Positions 9,130-17,723 of a stretch of 20,833 nt of DNA are shown here, one piece after another. The notes under the pieces are model-generated. The model had not been told where the DNA came from. It did not search any database and saw only the letters and a list, made by a program, of their open reading frames with translations. Both the position numbers and the translations under genes were made by a program. Within the stretch, counting starts at the first letter, position 1. The number at the start of each line of letters is the position of its first letter. Source of the stretch: Ophiothrix spiculata. Its lineage: Eukaryota > Echinodermata > Ophiuroidea > Amphilepidida > Ophiotrichidae. The DNA lies in the NCBI GenBank assembly GCA_000969725.1, contig JXSR01S042759.1; one strand, written 5' to 3'.

Positions 9130-9327
9130 CTGTAAAACAAGAAATATTTGCGGAAAGAAAATTTTGCGAATTTCAGAAACTGGGGTTTTGGCGGCATTTT
9201 AATTTCAATAATTGCATCAGCATGCCATTGAAATCATTGTACATAATTAATATTAGCGGCAAATTAATTTTGTGATTTTGGGGTATTGGCGAAATTAAAT
9301 TGCTAGCAAATATTTCTTGTTTTACAG
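9130..9327. mobile_element. Tc1/mariner-type MITE in copy D
   Basis: A 198-bp element with inverted ends CTGTAAAACAAGAAATATTT / AAATATTTCTTGTTTTACAG, flanked by TA at 9128-9129 and 9328-9329. Copies A and E supply the empty site (CACAAATATT), which shows directly that a TA was duplicated. TA targeting is the hallmark of the Tc1/mariner superfamily. No coding sequence. Confidence 0.92.
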
Positions 9328-9715
9328 TATTCAAAACATTGATTGAATACAACTTACAGCCAAACTTGTTTTTTGAAAACTTCCAAGCCCCTGATCTACT
9401 AAATGCATAAATTCAATGTACGGTATAATCTAACTACATCTAGGGCAAAGTTCTCAATGCTGGTTTTGCAAATGGATGAAAAGAGCCGCTGGCAATGCTT
9501 AGTTGTATTGAAATTCATGACACTGTTTTCAGGGAAAGCAGACCAAGTCATGTTTAGTAGGTTGGCAAGCTGTGTGACTCACATTCATGTCACCATTGTA
9601 CAGAGTTAATTTTAAAGCTGAAGTTGAACTCGGTCTCGTGTTTTTAAAATGTTACGTATTGTGATTTGGTGGGCCATGATGTTGAGATCGACCTATAGCT
9701 AATAGGCAGGTGATA

Positions 9716-9757
9716 ACTTTGTACATGTTTTTTTTTATAAACAAACATGCACAAAGT
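9716..9757. repeat. Hairpin in the copy D tail
   Basis: ACTTTGTACATGTTT pairs with AAACATGCACAAAGT (one mismatch) across a 12-nt T-rich loop. Copy E has only the left arm, so about 24 bp was lost or gained. Confidence 0.7.
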
Positions 9758-9806
9758 GAATAATTAAAGCAAAAGTTTGTAAATAAAAAGTGAAAATTCT
9801 TTGGAA

Positions 9807-10052
9807 AGAAATCCGGGGGGAGGGGGTACTTGGTTCGGGTAGGGACGTGCCTCTGGGCAATTTGGAAAGCCACCCATCCAAATACCCAAAAAATACAAAT
9901 AGCACTTTTCAGGATATTCAGGTGTGCACTCTGTAATCTTATTGTGTATAATTTTACCAGATTTAGGTGTGCTGAAAATCGCACTCCTCAAGATCATTTT
10001 AGGCATGTGATGGTGTGCTGTTGCACTCGCACGCCTCAAAATACAAGACCTG
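9807..10052. other. Spacer between copies D and E
   Basis: 246 bp not belonging to the repeat unit, with a G-rich patch near 9815-9827. Minus-strand frames of 91-110 codons cover it, but they overlap each other and the repeat, and contain nothing recognisable. Confidence 0.5.
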
Positions 10053-10401
10053 CACTTCTGAATAAGAATGGGAAACAGAACTGTGTTAATTTAATGATAA
10101 AAATATTTGGATATGAAACATTTAATTGACCAGGGACCAACTTTACCGGAGGTTTTTGGTGGTTGGTCACAAATATTCAAAACATTGATTGCACACAACT
10201 TTAATACAGTCAAACTTGTTTTTTGAAAACTTCAAGCCCCCGATCTACTAAACGCATAAATTCAATGTATAATCTAACTACATCTAGGGCAAAGTTCTAA
10301 ATCAGGGCTGGTTTTGCAAATGGATGAAAAGAGCCGCTGGCAATGCTTAGTTGTATTGAAATTCATGACACTGTTTTCAGGGAAAGCAGACCAAGTCATG
10401 T

Positions 10402-10451
10402 NNNNNNNNNNNNNNNNNNNNNNNNNNNNNNNNNNNNNNNNNNNNNNNNNN
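10402..10451. other. Assembly gap (50 N)
   Basis: Exactly 50 N, flanked by AAGTCATGT and ATGTTTAGTAGG. In copies B, C and D these are one continuous string with ATGT occurring once. The flanks therefore overlap, and the true gap is probably zero or negative. Confidence 0.95.
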
Positions 10452-10601
10452 ATGTTTAGTAGGTTGGCAAGCTGTGTGACTCACATTCATGTCACCATTG
10501 TACAGAGTTAATTTTAAAGCTGAAGTTGAACTCGGTCTCGTGTTTTAAAAAATGTTACGTATTGTGCTTTGGTGGGCCATGACGTTGAGATAAACCTAAT
10601 A

Positions 10602-12005
10602 TTAGTAGGGATATCAACGAGAAAATTAAAGTTCCTATTTAATTTGTTTTCATGACACATTCGAATTGCACTCTGTTTACAAAGTAAAATGACACCAAGT
10701 TCACATTTGTAGGTAAAGCGGTTCTGGAGATATTAAAGATTTTGTCCGAAAAAATTGGCGCTATTTGAGTTACAAATAGGGGTAAATCAGAAAAAATGTC
10801 AATGTAAGGAATTTACAGGCGTGTAAAAATGACAAACAAACGAAAAAACTGATTTGTTTTGAATATTTTTCTTCTACAAGTGCCTGACAGTAGCTAAGCA
10901 TCTAAAAAAATCCCATGTCTCACTTCGTATTGAAAATATCCACCAAAATTTGAGGTCATTTGTTCAATATCAACAAATGGACCCATTTGACAAGCTGTTA
11001 CAGATATACAACGGGAGTAGGGTGAATAAACAAACTCGGCACAGCCACTGACAACCAGTAAGGTACGGTAAAAAATGGCAACTGCAGTAACTATACTTAC
11101 TCCCGTAACCTTTGAAAGTACTTAATTCTACAATATTGGAATGATTTTTACTGGATTAATGACATGAAAGAGCGGTGCATGTAAGTAACAGTCTGATATT
11201 GAACCAAATTCACAATTATTTTGACTTATACCATCCAAAAAGACAAAAGAAAACTTAGGTTTTGCAATGTCCACCCAGTGTTGTGCCGGGAGTTGCCGGG
11301 TATACAGCTCTAAGGATTATTCCCATTGCTGGCATGGATTTATAAAACACGTCGGAGAGTGTGGGGTTTGGAGGACATTTCGCGATTTCGCAAGGTGATT
11401 CATTCGTTGTTGAAAGTCAAAAAATATACCATTTTGATCACGAATATCTACCGGTTGTAATGATGTAAGACACTTTTTCGGAGATGTCCTGTGTCATCCA
11501 AGGATTGCAAAAGTATTGGGAGATCTCCAACCGGGGCGGTGGTCTGGGGTTTCGATCGGCTGCTGTGATGTACAAGAGGTGGTTTCAAAAAAGTGTCCTT
11601 CATAAATTGAACAATGGATCTATCTCCTTTAAAATAGTTGTTTACTTTTTGCCTAAAAGTGAGTGAATCACATCGCGAAATGCATTTTTGTACAACGCAC
11701 TATACCGCAGAACAGGGCTTAATTTGAGTTTGCACGGCGACTTCTGGTCCATTTTCACACGGAGCTGCTCATTTACGAAACCATACGAACATTCAATCAA
11801 CTGTAATATACTTGTTTTATGATTGAAAACTAAAAAGAACCCCCCCCCCCCTAAATATTAAAAAAAAACTCCATATTTTTCAATAGGTACATTTTTTTAT
11901 TTTAAAGATTATTGAACCCGTCATTGAGGAGTCTAAAGTTTAGGTACTTGAACATAAATTTCAACCCGGCACGGATTTTTCTACACTAATTGACATCCCT
12001 ACTAA
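10602..12005. mobile_element. 1.4-kb TA-flanked element in copy E
   Basis: Inverted ends TTAGTAGGGATATCAACGAG and, reversed from the right, TTAGTAGGGATGTCAATTAG. It is flanked by TA at 10600-10601 and 12006-12007. Copy D carries the uninterrupted site (CTAATAGGCAGG near 9700-9710). The size is close to an autonomous mariner, yet the interior has no frame above 60 codons and no transposase motif, so it is non-autonomous or fully decayed. Because the flank is CTAATA, the duplication could also be read as 6 bp. Superfamily uncertain. Confidence 0.75.
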
Positions 12006-12129
12006 TAGGCAGGTGATAACTTTGTACATGTTTTTTTTTTAATTAAAGCAAAAGTTTGTAAATAGAAAATGTAAATTCTTTGGAACTACCTTATCAAAAT
12101 CCATGGCATCCCTGCTTGGCAAACTTTAA

Positions 12130-12388
12130 AGGGGCATTGGACAAGTCATCGTCCCCAATTTTTCCCAAAACATTTTGCGATTTTTGCATCATTTTAGGCA
12201 TTAACAGTTAAAAAGGCAGCATACAAAATTTCAATGTCATATTCAAACCCTATGTATCAAAATATTTAGATACTCTTATTTTTAATTATCGTTGTCAACA
12301 ACAATAATGATTCAACAAATTTGCAGGGTTTTTTTATACAGTATTAAAGTTGCATTGGACAAATTTCGAAAATTTGTCCAATGCAACT
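12130..12388. mobile_element. TTAA-flanked MITE (Kolobok/piggyBac type)
   Basis: The left end AGGGGCATTGGACAAG and reversed right end AGTTGCATTGGACAAATT are inverted repeats. TTAA stands immediately outside both (12126-12129 and 12389-12392). TTAA target sites are used by piggyBac and Kolobok transposons. A third TTAA (12344-12347) sits inside because the right end has been copied in inverted form (see the palindrome). Non-coding. Confidence 0.65.
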
Positions 12389-12430
12389 TTAATACTGTAT
12401 AAAAAAAACCTGCAAATTTGTTGAATCATT
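12306..12430. repeat. 125-bp near-perfect palindrome
   Basis: Arms 12306-12366 and 12370-12430 are reverse complements with a single mismatch (GGG versus GGT in the T-run) around a 3-nt centre at 12368. They comprise the end of the TTAA MITE plus about 38 bp of its flank, both inverted. Such identity between arms means a recent event, gene conversion, or a sequencing/assembly fold-back. Confidence 0.9.
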
Positions 12431-12815
12431 TGATCATAGAATGAATTAACCACAATATACCTTATCCACTCGTTCAATTCAACTGTTGATCATGATTCTC
12501 TGAATGTAAATAACCTTTATAGTTGAGTTTATTTCATACTAGGGTCCCAAAAATGGTTAAAGTACTTTAATAATGTTTTAGTTATAGAGTAAGATGATTT
12601 GTCAAACTTTTGGAAGTGAGTGTATTTTAAAGGGTTTGTCAGATGGCAAGTACATGTAGTTGGATATTGGATGAGTGGATACCGTATATCAAAATATAAC
12701 TATAGACAATTTTTTTTCAAAAAATTCAATCCAAAATTAGAATTATGTACATTTAGCTTTACAGGTTATATTTAAAAAAAACTGTTCAACTCATCTGTAT
12801 CTCCCAACCATTTAT
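12431..12815. other. No supported gene or element
   Basis: AT-rich sequence without clear inverted repeats or frames. Confidence 0.55.
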
Positions 12816-13278
12816 GTTGTAACCAAGGAATTTAGAAATAGGGAATCTTTACTCACCGCCATTTTGATTTTACCGCCATGTAAATCCTATGGGACGGCAG
12901 TCATCTTGGATTGTCGCTCATGGAGGGTGAATTATTGTACCTCCAGCTTTTTACGGCCTCGCATGCGTCACTTCGGTTCGATCTCAATTGAAAATCGCTA
13001 TACAAAAAGCAGTTATTATTATTATTATTACTTTCAGAGTCTTCGCAACGGATTAGCAGGAAAATTTGTGTACTTTGATCAGAGCAAGTCGCAATACACG
13101 CTACTTCAAAAACGCAGACACGGTTTGCGCGTGAAACAAAATGCACACGCTGTATATGCGTCAATATGGATATCGGGCCAAACTTCGAATATATCCAGAG
13201 GTACAATAACTCTGCTCCATGAGCGACACAAGATGGCGGCATATACCGATTCCCCTATCAAAATTCCTTGGTTGCAAC
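12816..13278. mobile_element. 463-bp inverted-repeat element
   Basis: The termini GTTGTAACCAAGGAATTT and, reversed, GTTGCAACCAAGGAATTT continue into long imperfect inverted repeats. GGGAATC, CCGCCAT(C/T)TTG, TCGCTCATGGAG and TTATTGTACCTC recur in order on both sides. The left arm (to about 12941) is some 45 bp longer than the right (from about 13197). No clear target duplication is visible. The frames of 160 and 113 codons here follow the repeat and a (TTA)n microsatellite and resemble no protein family. A non-autonomous DNA transposon of unknown superfamily. Confidence 0.7.
13013..13030. repeat. (TTA)6 microsatellite
   Basis: Six tandem TTA units inside the inverted-repeat element. Confidence 0.9.
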
Positions 13279-14791
13279 CTTCCTCTACCCTACACCAACC
13301 AAACATACTAGTTTCTCCTCAGATCAAGCTACTTGGAAAAGAATGAAAAAACAGTACATGTATTGCATTCATTTCCATGAGAGAAATTTAATTAAACCTA
13401 CCACGATGCCCCAAGAGCAATCTAGTCACAAAAACAAGCCAAAGTTCATGTAAAGATGGGAGGTGAATAAGAGAGACACAGACAGAAATTAAGAGAGACT
13501 GAGCGTTGTCAAATCGAGAGGAGAGACCAAATGAGGCAAAGAGAGAGCGACTGTGTAAGAGTGCGAGACATCTAATGTTTCGATGCCAAATTGCCGTTGG
13601 GTAAAAAGACATGGAAAACAGGAATGGCAGCCAAGTCCCGGGGAGAGGGGAGGTTATTTAGTGCCAAAGTGGTTATAGGGACGTACCACAAACATAGGTA
13701 GCATAATCAGATTTTATAGCTTGGTGTAGCGCTTCCCCAACAGAGAATAAGAGTGATCGCAGTATTAGGTAGCTGCAGCTTCTCGTACTAAATCAGACTG
13801 TAGATACCAGTATCGCAATCGGACCTTTTTCTTTGCAAAATTTGATATTTTAATGGGTTTACTTCTTTAAACATTTCCATAAATGGCATTTTTTCACAGA
13901 AGCTCAAAATGTCATTAAAAGGACAATTTTGTGCAAAAAACAAAATTGAACAAATTTAACTCAAAATTTGCAAGATTTGGCACATGAAAGTGTCCTCTTT
14001 ATCTTGAAAATTGATATTTTTATGGGTGGCATTATAAAATTTCCCTATGGTATATTCGTATCAAAACCAAACTTGAGGACCCCCAGCCCTCCCAGAGCCA
14101 AGTAGGGCATGAATGCAAGCAGGAAGGCAGGCTGAATGTTTTATCAACATCAAACCATGTCACCATCCAAACTTGCTCCAGATTCATCAATTGAAAATGG
14201 CCTAATTCTGGAGCGCGGAGCTCTTATCGACATGAAACTGGATTAGGTTAAACTCCGCAGTTAAAATATAAAGTTGGTCAAAGCTCACTCCCCAGGCTAC
14301 TGTCTATATAATTGCAAGAATTTAGAAGAAACATGATTGAGTTTAAAAATTTATAAACACAGGAGTTTAGTTCAACCCTATTTCTGGCATTTAGTGTCCT
14401 TTTTATTCTGATAAATATTCTTTTTTTTGTGTGTAAAATATATTATACGGTATCATTCTGGAAGGCCAAATAAAAAGTTATGTGTTTTATGTTCTCTGAT
14501 TTATCAGTAGGCCTATATTCATTATTTTACTTATTTGTTCCATAACTTTGCTTCTGAAAGTGTTGCATTAAAAACAAATACTTTAAAAAAGTGTTAGATG
14601 ATCATTTATAAACACATTTCAATCTTCTTCTTTTTTCAAACCAAAGCAATAAAGCAATATTCCACAAAATGTGTTTCTGTAAAATGCGTACATTTAAATT
14701 GAAATGTGTGTGATTTTATCATTAATGATTTTACAAAAAATAGAAGTTCACTCAATAAACCAGTTGAAATTAAGTCTCAAATGCTTTCTGC
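13279..14791. other. No supported gene; one GA-rich patch
   Basis: 13455-13570 is purine-rich with repeated GAGAGA/AGAGAC motifs. The rest is AT-rich, with frames no longer than about 75 codons. A TAGGCCTA palindrome lies at 14508-14515. I see no terminal repeats or RNA genes. Confidence 0.55.
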
Positions 14792-14925
14792 CAGGGGCCC
14801 GTTTCATAAAGATTTGAATCAAGCGTACGTTTGATTTATCAAGCGTAAAATAGGTTGATACAATGTAAATTTATGTTTGAAATCAAGCGTACGCTTGATT
14901 CAAATCTTTATGAAACGGGCCCCTG
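14792..14925. mobile_element. 134-bp fold-back MITE
   Basis: Inverted arms of about 45 bp start CAGGGGCCCGTTTCATAAAG on both strands and include AAGCGTACG(T/C)TTGATT; the only clear mismatch is that T/C. The loop is about 40 nt. Almost the whole element is one hairpin. The flanks (CTTTCTGC and AATGAGAG) show no clear target duplication. I believe ends of this kind recur in marine deuterostome genomes; that is recollection, not checked. Confidence 0.85.
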
Positions 14926-15250
14926 AATGAGAGACAGCTAATAAAAAACTTACAAAAAGATGAAACCTTTTTTAAACCAGAACCAGTGTATCAAATGAAA
15001 TAACTTTGAACACTGTAAAATACAAAAGATGCACATTATTCATGGCTATGATTTGATACAAAATTAACACAATGACTACTTTTTGAAAGGAGAGCAAGCA
15101 ATAGAGTCCCGACAGCTTCCATAATCCGACCAAGAGTTAAATAATAGTATAATATTGACAACCAGAAAAATATGCTCACTGAGCAGAGAACCAACGTTGC
15201 AGGTGATACCATCACTCTTTAGCAAGGTTGTGATGATCTGGACCTTGATG
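14926..15250. other. Non-coding stretch beside the Penelope-like remnant
   Basis: No frame or repeat. It lies 3' of the remnant's coding strand and may include its untranslated tail, which I cannot delimit. Confidence 0.4.
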
Positions 15251-15540
15251 CTAGTTGTTGAAGCTGGATGACGTCACAGAATGTTGTGATGATGTCATCT
15301 TGCGAGGCAAAGTTTTTATAGTCCTGTCCCAAGCATCTGACAGATTGTGCCTGACCCCTCCTGTGTGATTAAGGGCAGGTTCTTCACCCCTCACCCAAAT
15401 AGCTTCCTTTACTCCTCTTTCAAACCAAGACCCTTTCTGTCCAAGATTTTAAGATCTTCAATCTCAAATTTATGGCCGCTGGCTTTCCTGTGGGTATAAA
15501 CCTCAGATTCCGCCGGTCCACCTGAGGAACGGTTACCTAG
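15251..15540 (-). pseudogene. Penelope-like element remnant, GIY-YIG endonuclease C-terminus
   Basis: Minus-strand translation gives SEVYTHRKASGHKFEIEDLK, then KILDRKG, then after a one-base deletion near 15430-15436 WFERGVKEAIWVRGEEPALN, HTGGVRHNLSDAWDRTI and LPRK, ending at TAG (15251-15253). The order (H...SGH, ILDR, WFERGVKEAI, P-x-LN, GG-x-RH-x-LS) matches the C-terminal part of GIY-YIG endonuclease domains fused to reverse transcriptase in Penelope-like elements. The GIY-YIG core itself and the reverse transcriptase are absent; the frame stops upstream at 15541-15543. It is a dead fragment. The family call is from recognised motifs; the exact lineage is not known. Confidence 0.75.
15269..15276. 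promoter_or_regulatory. CRE-like palindrome TGACGTCA
   Basis: A perfect match to the CREB/ATF consensus. It lies within the coding tail of the remnant and may be coincidental. Confidence 0.2.
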
Positions 15541-15562
15541 CTAGATGACATCATCACAACAT
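15281..15562. repeat. Perfect 20-bp inverted repeat bracketing the endonuclease remnant
   Basis: ATGTTGTGATGATGTCATCT at 15281-15300 recurs as its exact reverse complement at 15543-15562. One arm is in the C-terminal tail of the remnant frame, the other just upstream of where the recognisable frame starts. This implies an inverted rearrangement of the element. Confidence 0.85.
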
Positions 15563-15565
15563 TAA

Positions 15566-15710
15566 GTATAAATACCCTTTGTGGAGTGTTGCAGTGCGTA
15601 TTTGATAAAAATGATCATTTCTTGGAACATTGGGTATGTGCACTTATGCGATAGGCTTGATTGCAGAGCTCGCTTCTGGTATTGGTACCACTGCCAGAAA
15701 TTTTGGGTAA
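15566..15710 (+). repeat. Exon-like dispersed repeat, copy 1
   Basis: Roughly 145 bp, homologous in inverted orientation to 16725-16880. Shared features in order are a TATAAATA box, CCTTTGT, TGGAG(T/G)GTTGCAG, ATTGGGTATGTGCACTTATG, ATTGCAGAGCT(C/T)GCTTCTGG and a GGGTAA end. This copy has a one-base insertion relative to copy 2 in the open frame and an A-rich change at GTATTTGATAAAAATG, so it is not coding. Confidence 0.75.
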
Positions 15711-16690
15711 AGAACATATAGATACAAAAAGTTTCGTATAGGAACAGAAATGCGTATTAAAACATAAGGTGGTCTTAAAAAAACATGTTTTGCAAGGTTT
15801 CATCATAAAATGGAGAACTTGAAATCAACTTGGTAATTCATGATCCACTTTTCATCCTCAAGGTCACATCTATCAAAATTGAGGTTTTAGCCAAGGCCTA
15901 AAAAAAATAATTGTTTGATTGGTGTAACATAGAACAAAAATAGGGTAGGTAGGTCGAATTTTTTTTTTTAAATTTTTTATGTCTATTTTTCACACACAAT
16001 ATACAAAAACATCTTCAATTTTCTGTAACACATCTTTTATTTGTCATTTTGAATGTCCTGCATCGCTGCACTTTCATGTACGTCATCCCATGTCCCTGAC
16101 ATCCCAAAGCTCATTTGATTACTATTTCTCAATAGTCGCTGGTTCACGTTTCTTTACTGATCACGTGATCAATAACAGTGTATATGTGCGGTACGTTTTT
16201 CTTCAAAACATTGTAAGGCGGGTCAATTTGTCTTGGTGGAATTGTTACTTTTTATTATGTTTAATGGAACCCGATTTTGCCCGTCTATGACGGTAAATAT
16301 TTATAAGGTATGTAAGTCGTATAGAGTGTACATATAGAATGTGTTAGTAAATTTGGTATTGTAAGCTTATGAAATTGCATGACAGTCTGTGGGGAGCCTC
16401 CAGCCGTTTCGAAAGGCACCTTACTGTTTACACTACAGCAGTAAAGCAGCTATCAATGAAAACACCAAATTTCTGCCATCGGCGCTCTAAGAGTTTAAAG
16501 TACTTAACCTAAAAAGTTGGTTACAAATTTTGAAACCTTTAATCTAAATCTACTTTTAAGAAAATATTTCAATTTGGAAATTTTCAAAACACTAATTTAA
16601 TTAAAGCTAAGTACGTGTAACGTAATTGTCGGAATCAAGTGAAATTTTCAGTATACATTTACGTTGCACTTAGACTTCAAAAGGATTCAA
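15711..16690. other. No supported gene between the two inverted copies
   Basis: A T-run at about 15960-15970 follows GGTAGGTAGGTCG. A plus-strand frame of 103 codons (15979-16290) has no recognisable domain. Otherwise AT-rich. Confidence 0.5.
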
Positions 16691-16861
16691 TCAAAAAGGA
16701 ACCATGCATATGATAGGCCTATACTTACCCAAAATATCTGGCTGTGCTGTGGCACAGCCAGAAGCAAGCTCTGCAATAAAACCTGCGCATAAGTGCACAT
16801 ACCCAATATCCCCAAAAATGATCAAGGCTATCAAATACGAACTGCAACCCTCCACAAACAT
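16691..16861 (-). CDS. 56-codon frame in exon-like repeat copy 2
   Basis: A minus-strand frame with an ATG at 16861-16859, giving MFVEGCSSYLIALIIFGDIG and YVHLCAGFIAELASGCATAQ, and ending in TGA (16693-16691). The first half is hydrophobic and could be a signal or membrane segment. GTAAGT (16724-16729 on the opposite strand), right after ...QPDILG, is a strong splice-donor match, and a TATAAATA stands about 12 bp before the ATG. Together these could make a first coding exon. Copy 1 lacks the short stretch with the ATG and is frameshifted, so coding status is doubtful. No protein family recognised. Confidence 0.25.
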   Translation of the reverse strand: MFVEGCSSYLIALIIFGDIGYVHLCAGFIAELASGCATAQPDILGKYRPIICMVPF

Positions 16862-16880
16862 GACAAAGGATATTTATAAT
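16725..16880 (-). repeat. Exon-like dispersed repeat, copy 2 (inverted)
   Basis: The reverse complement of copy 1 with moderate divergence; copies 1 and 2 are about 1 kb apart and face each other. It contains a small hairpin GGCTGTGC/GCACAGCC (16740-16759). It also has about 9 bp near TCATGTTTG not found in copy 1. Confidence 0.75.
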
Positions 16881-17514
16881 AAATTTACTTATTATAAATA
16901 CTTCCCGAAGTTGTTAGTCACACAAAAATGATGTTTGAAGATATGTTTACAAACGGTTGCTATGTAAACAAACAAAACATTCCGTTTGATTTCTCTGATC
17001 AGAACAGTGCAATTTTCATGAATTTAATTCAAAAAGGTTCCTTTCATTAATATGTAATAAAACATTTCAGTTTGTTCAAGTTAGACCTACTAGTATGTCT
17101 ATAAAATGATTATATTGTATAGACACATGGAGCTCCATTGAAAAATGGTTAATTTTGCCAATTTTTTGAAGTCTCATTTTGAACAACTCACATCATGAAA
17201 AATGTGGGAAATGTGCTCTTGCACACCTTAGTGAGTTACTTAAGCCATAGGCCATGGTAGTCAAGGAGTGTACCAAACATAAACTTGTGAAAATTCATGA
17301 TCATTTTTATGTAAACATTCACCTAAAATTTAAAAATGCATGATCAAAGTACACATTTTAATTTTTTTCAATCAAAATACTTAAGTAGATACTCCTTCTT
17401 CTTCCGGATTGGTACCAACTTCAATACTGAAGACTATGGTACATTGCTCATTAATATTGTTAACAATAATACATGAGTGATATAACAAAAAAGGAATGAC
17501 TAATAGCAAAAAAG
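16881..17514. other. No supported gene or element
   Basis: AT-rich sequence without long frames or clear inverted repeats. Confidence 0.55.
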
Positions 17515-17538
17515 TCGGTGGCTAATTTTAGCCACCGA
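17515..17538. repeat. Perfect 24-bp hairpin
   Basis: TCGGTGGCTAA and TTAGCCACCGA are exact reverse complements around TT. Confidence 0.85.
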
Positions 17539-17650
17539 GAACACATGCGTTGTATTGGAATAACTGTCAAACCGTAATGGCTGCCGTGGTCGTCTAGTTC
17601 AAGTACCGTTTGTATTTTTCAATTTATGGACAAATGGCCTTTATTATGTG

Positions 17651-17723
17651 ATAGGCTGTACTACACAGTTTGCCTCAAGCCAAAAACGAAGTTTTTTGGC
17701 TTGTGTTTCTCGAGCAAGCCTAT
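17651..17723. repeat. Fold-back hairpin, possible mini-MITE
   Basis: The outer arms ATAGGCT/AGCCTAT and a strong inner stem CAAGCCAAAAA/TTTTTGGCTTG share one centre. The segments between are partly complementary (GTTTGCCTCAAGCC versus the reversed AAACACAAGCC). No clear target duplication. Confidence 0.6.

Larger units (their letters stand above)
9080..9806 (+). repeat. Locally duplicated repeat, copy D (carries Tc1-type MITE)
   Basis: It runs from TTGATCAGGGACCAACCTTA to the TTCTTTGGAA that also closes copy E. It is interrupted at 9130-9327 by a TA-flanked MITE. Its tail after 9705 matches the sequence on the far side of the 1.4-kb insertion in copy E, which shows the two are the same unit. 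It keeps a 15-bp-arm hairpin (9716-9757) whose right arm is missing from copy E. Confidence 0.85.
10053..12085 (+). repeat. Locally duplicated repeat, copy E (carries 1.4-kb insertion and a gap)
   Basis: The most complete unit: it begins CACTTCTGAATAAGAATGGG like copy A and ends TTCTTTGGAA like copy D. It is split by the element at 10602-12005 and by a run of 50 N at 10402-10451. Without those it is roughly 0.6 kb and aligns with copy D throughout. A plus-strand frame containing LQMDEKSRWQCLVVLKFM is shared with copy D but broken in copies A and B, so I treat it as non-coding. Confidence 0.85.

Noticed and set aside
9403..9609. Plus-strand frame shared by repeat copies D and E
   Set aside because: Copies A and B break it with indels and stops, and in E it runs through the N gap. 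Shared DNA homology explains it.
9652..10039. Minus-strand frames of 91 and 110 codons
   Set aside because: They overlap each other in different frames, span the repeat/spacer border and show no domain.
7603..12085. CRISPR-like or satellite array
   Set aside because: Units are long, unequal, diverged and irregularly spaced; local duplication of an interspersed sequence fits better.
12864..13346. 160-codon plus-strand frame
   Set aside because: It lies largely in an inverted-repeat element, crosses a (TTA)6 microsatellite read as poly-Tyr, and is opposed by a 113-codon frame. No domain seen.
13455..13570. GA-rich patch as a regulatory (GAGA) element
   Set aside because: Irregular purine-rich sequence without clear periodicity; not enough to support a regulatory claim.
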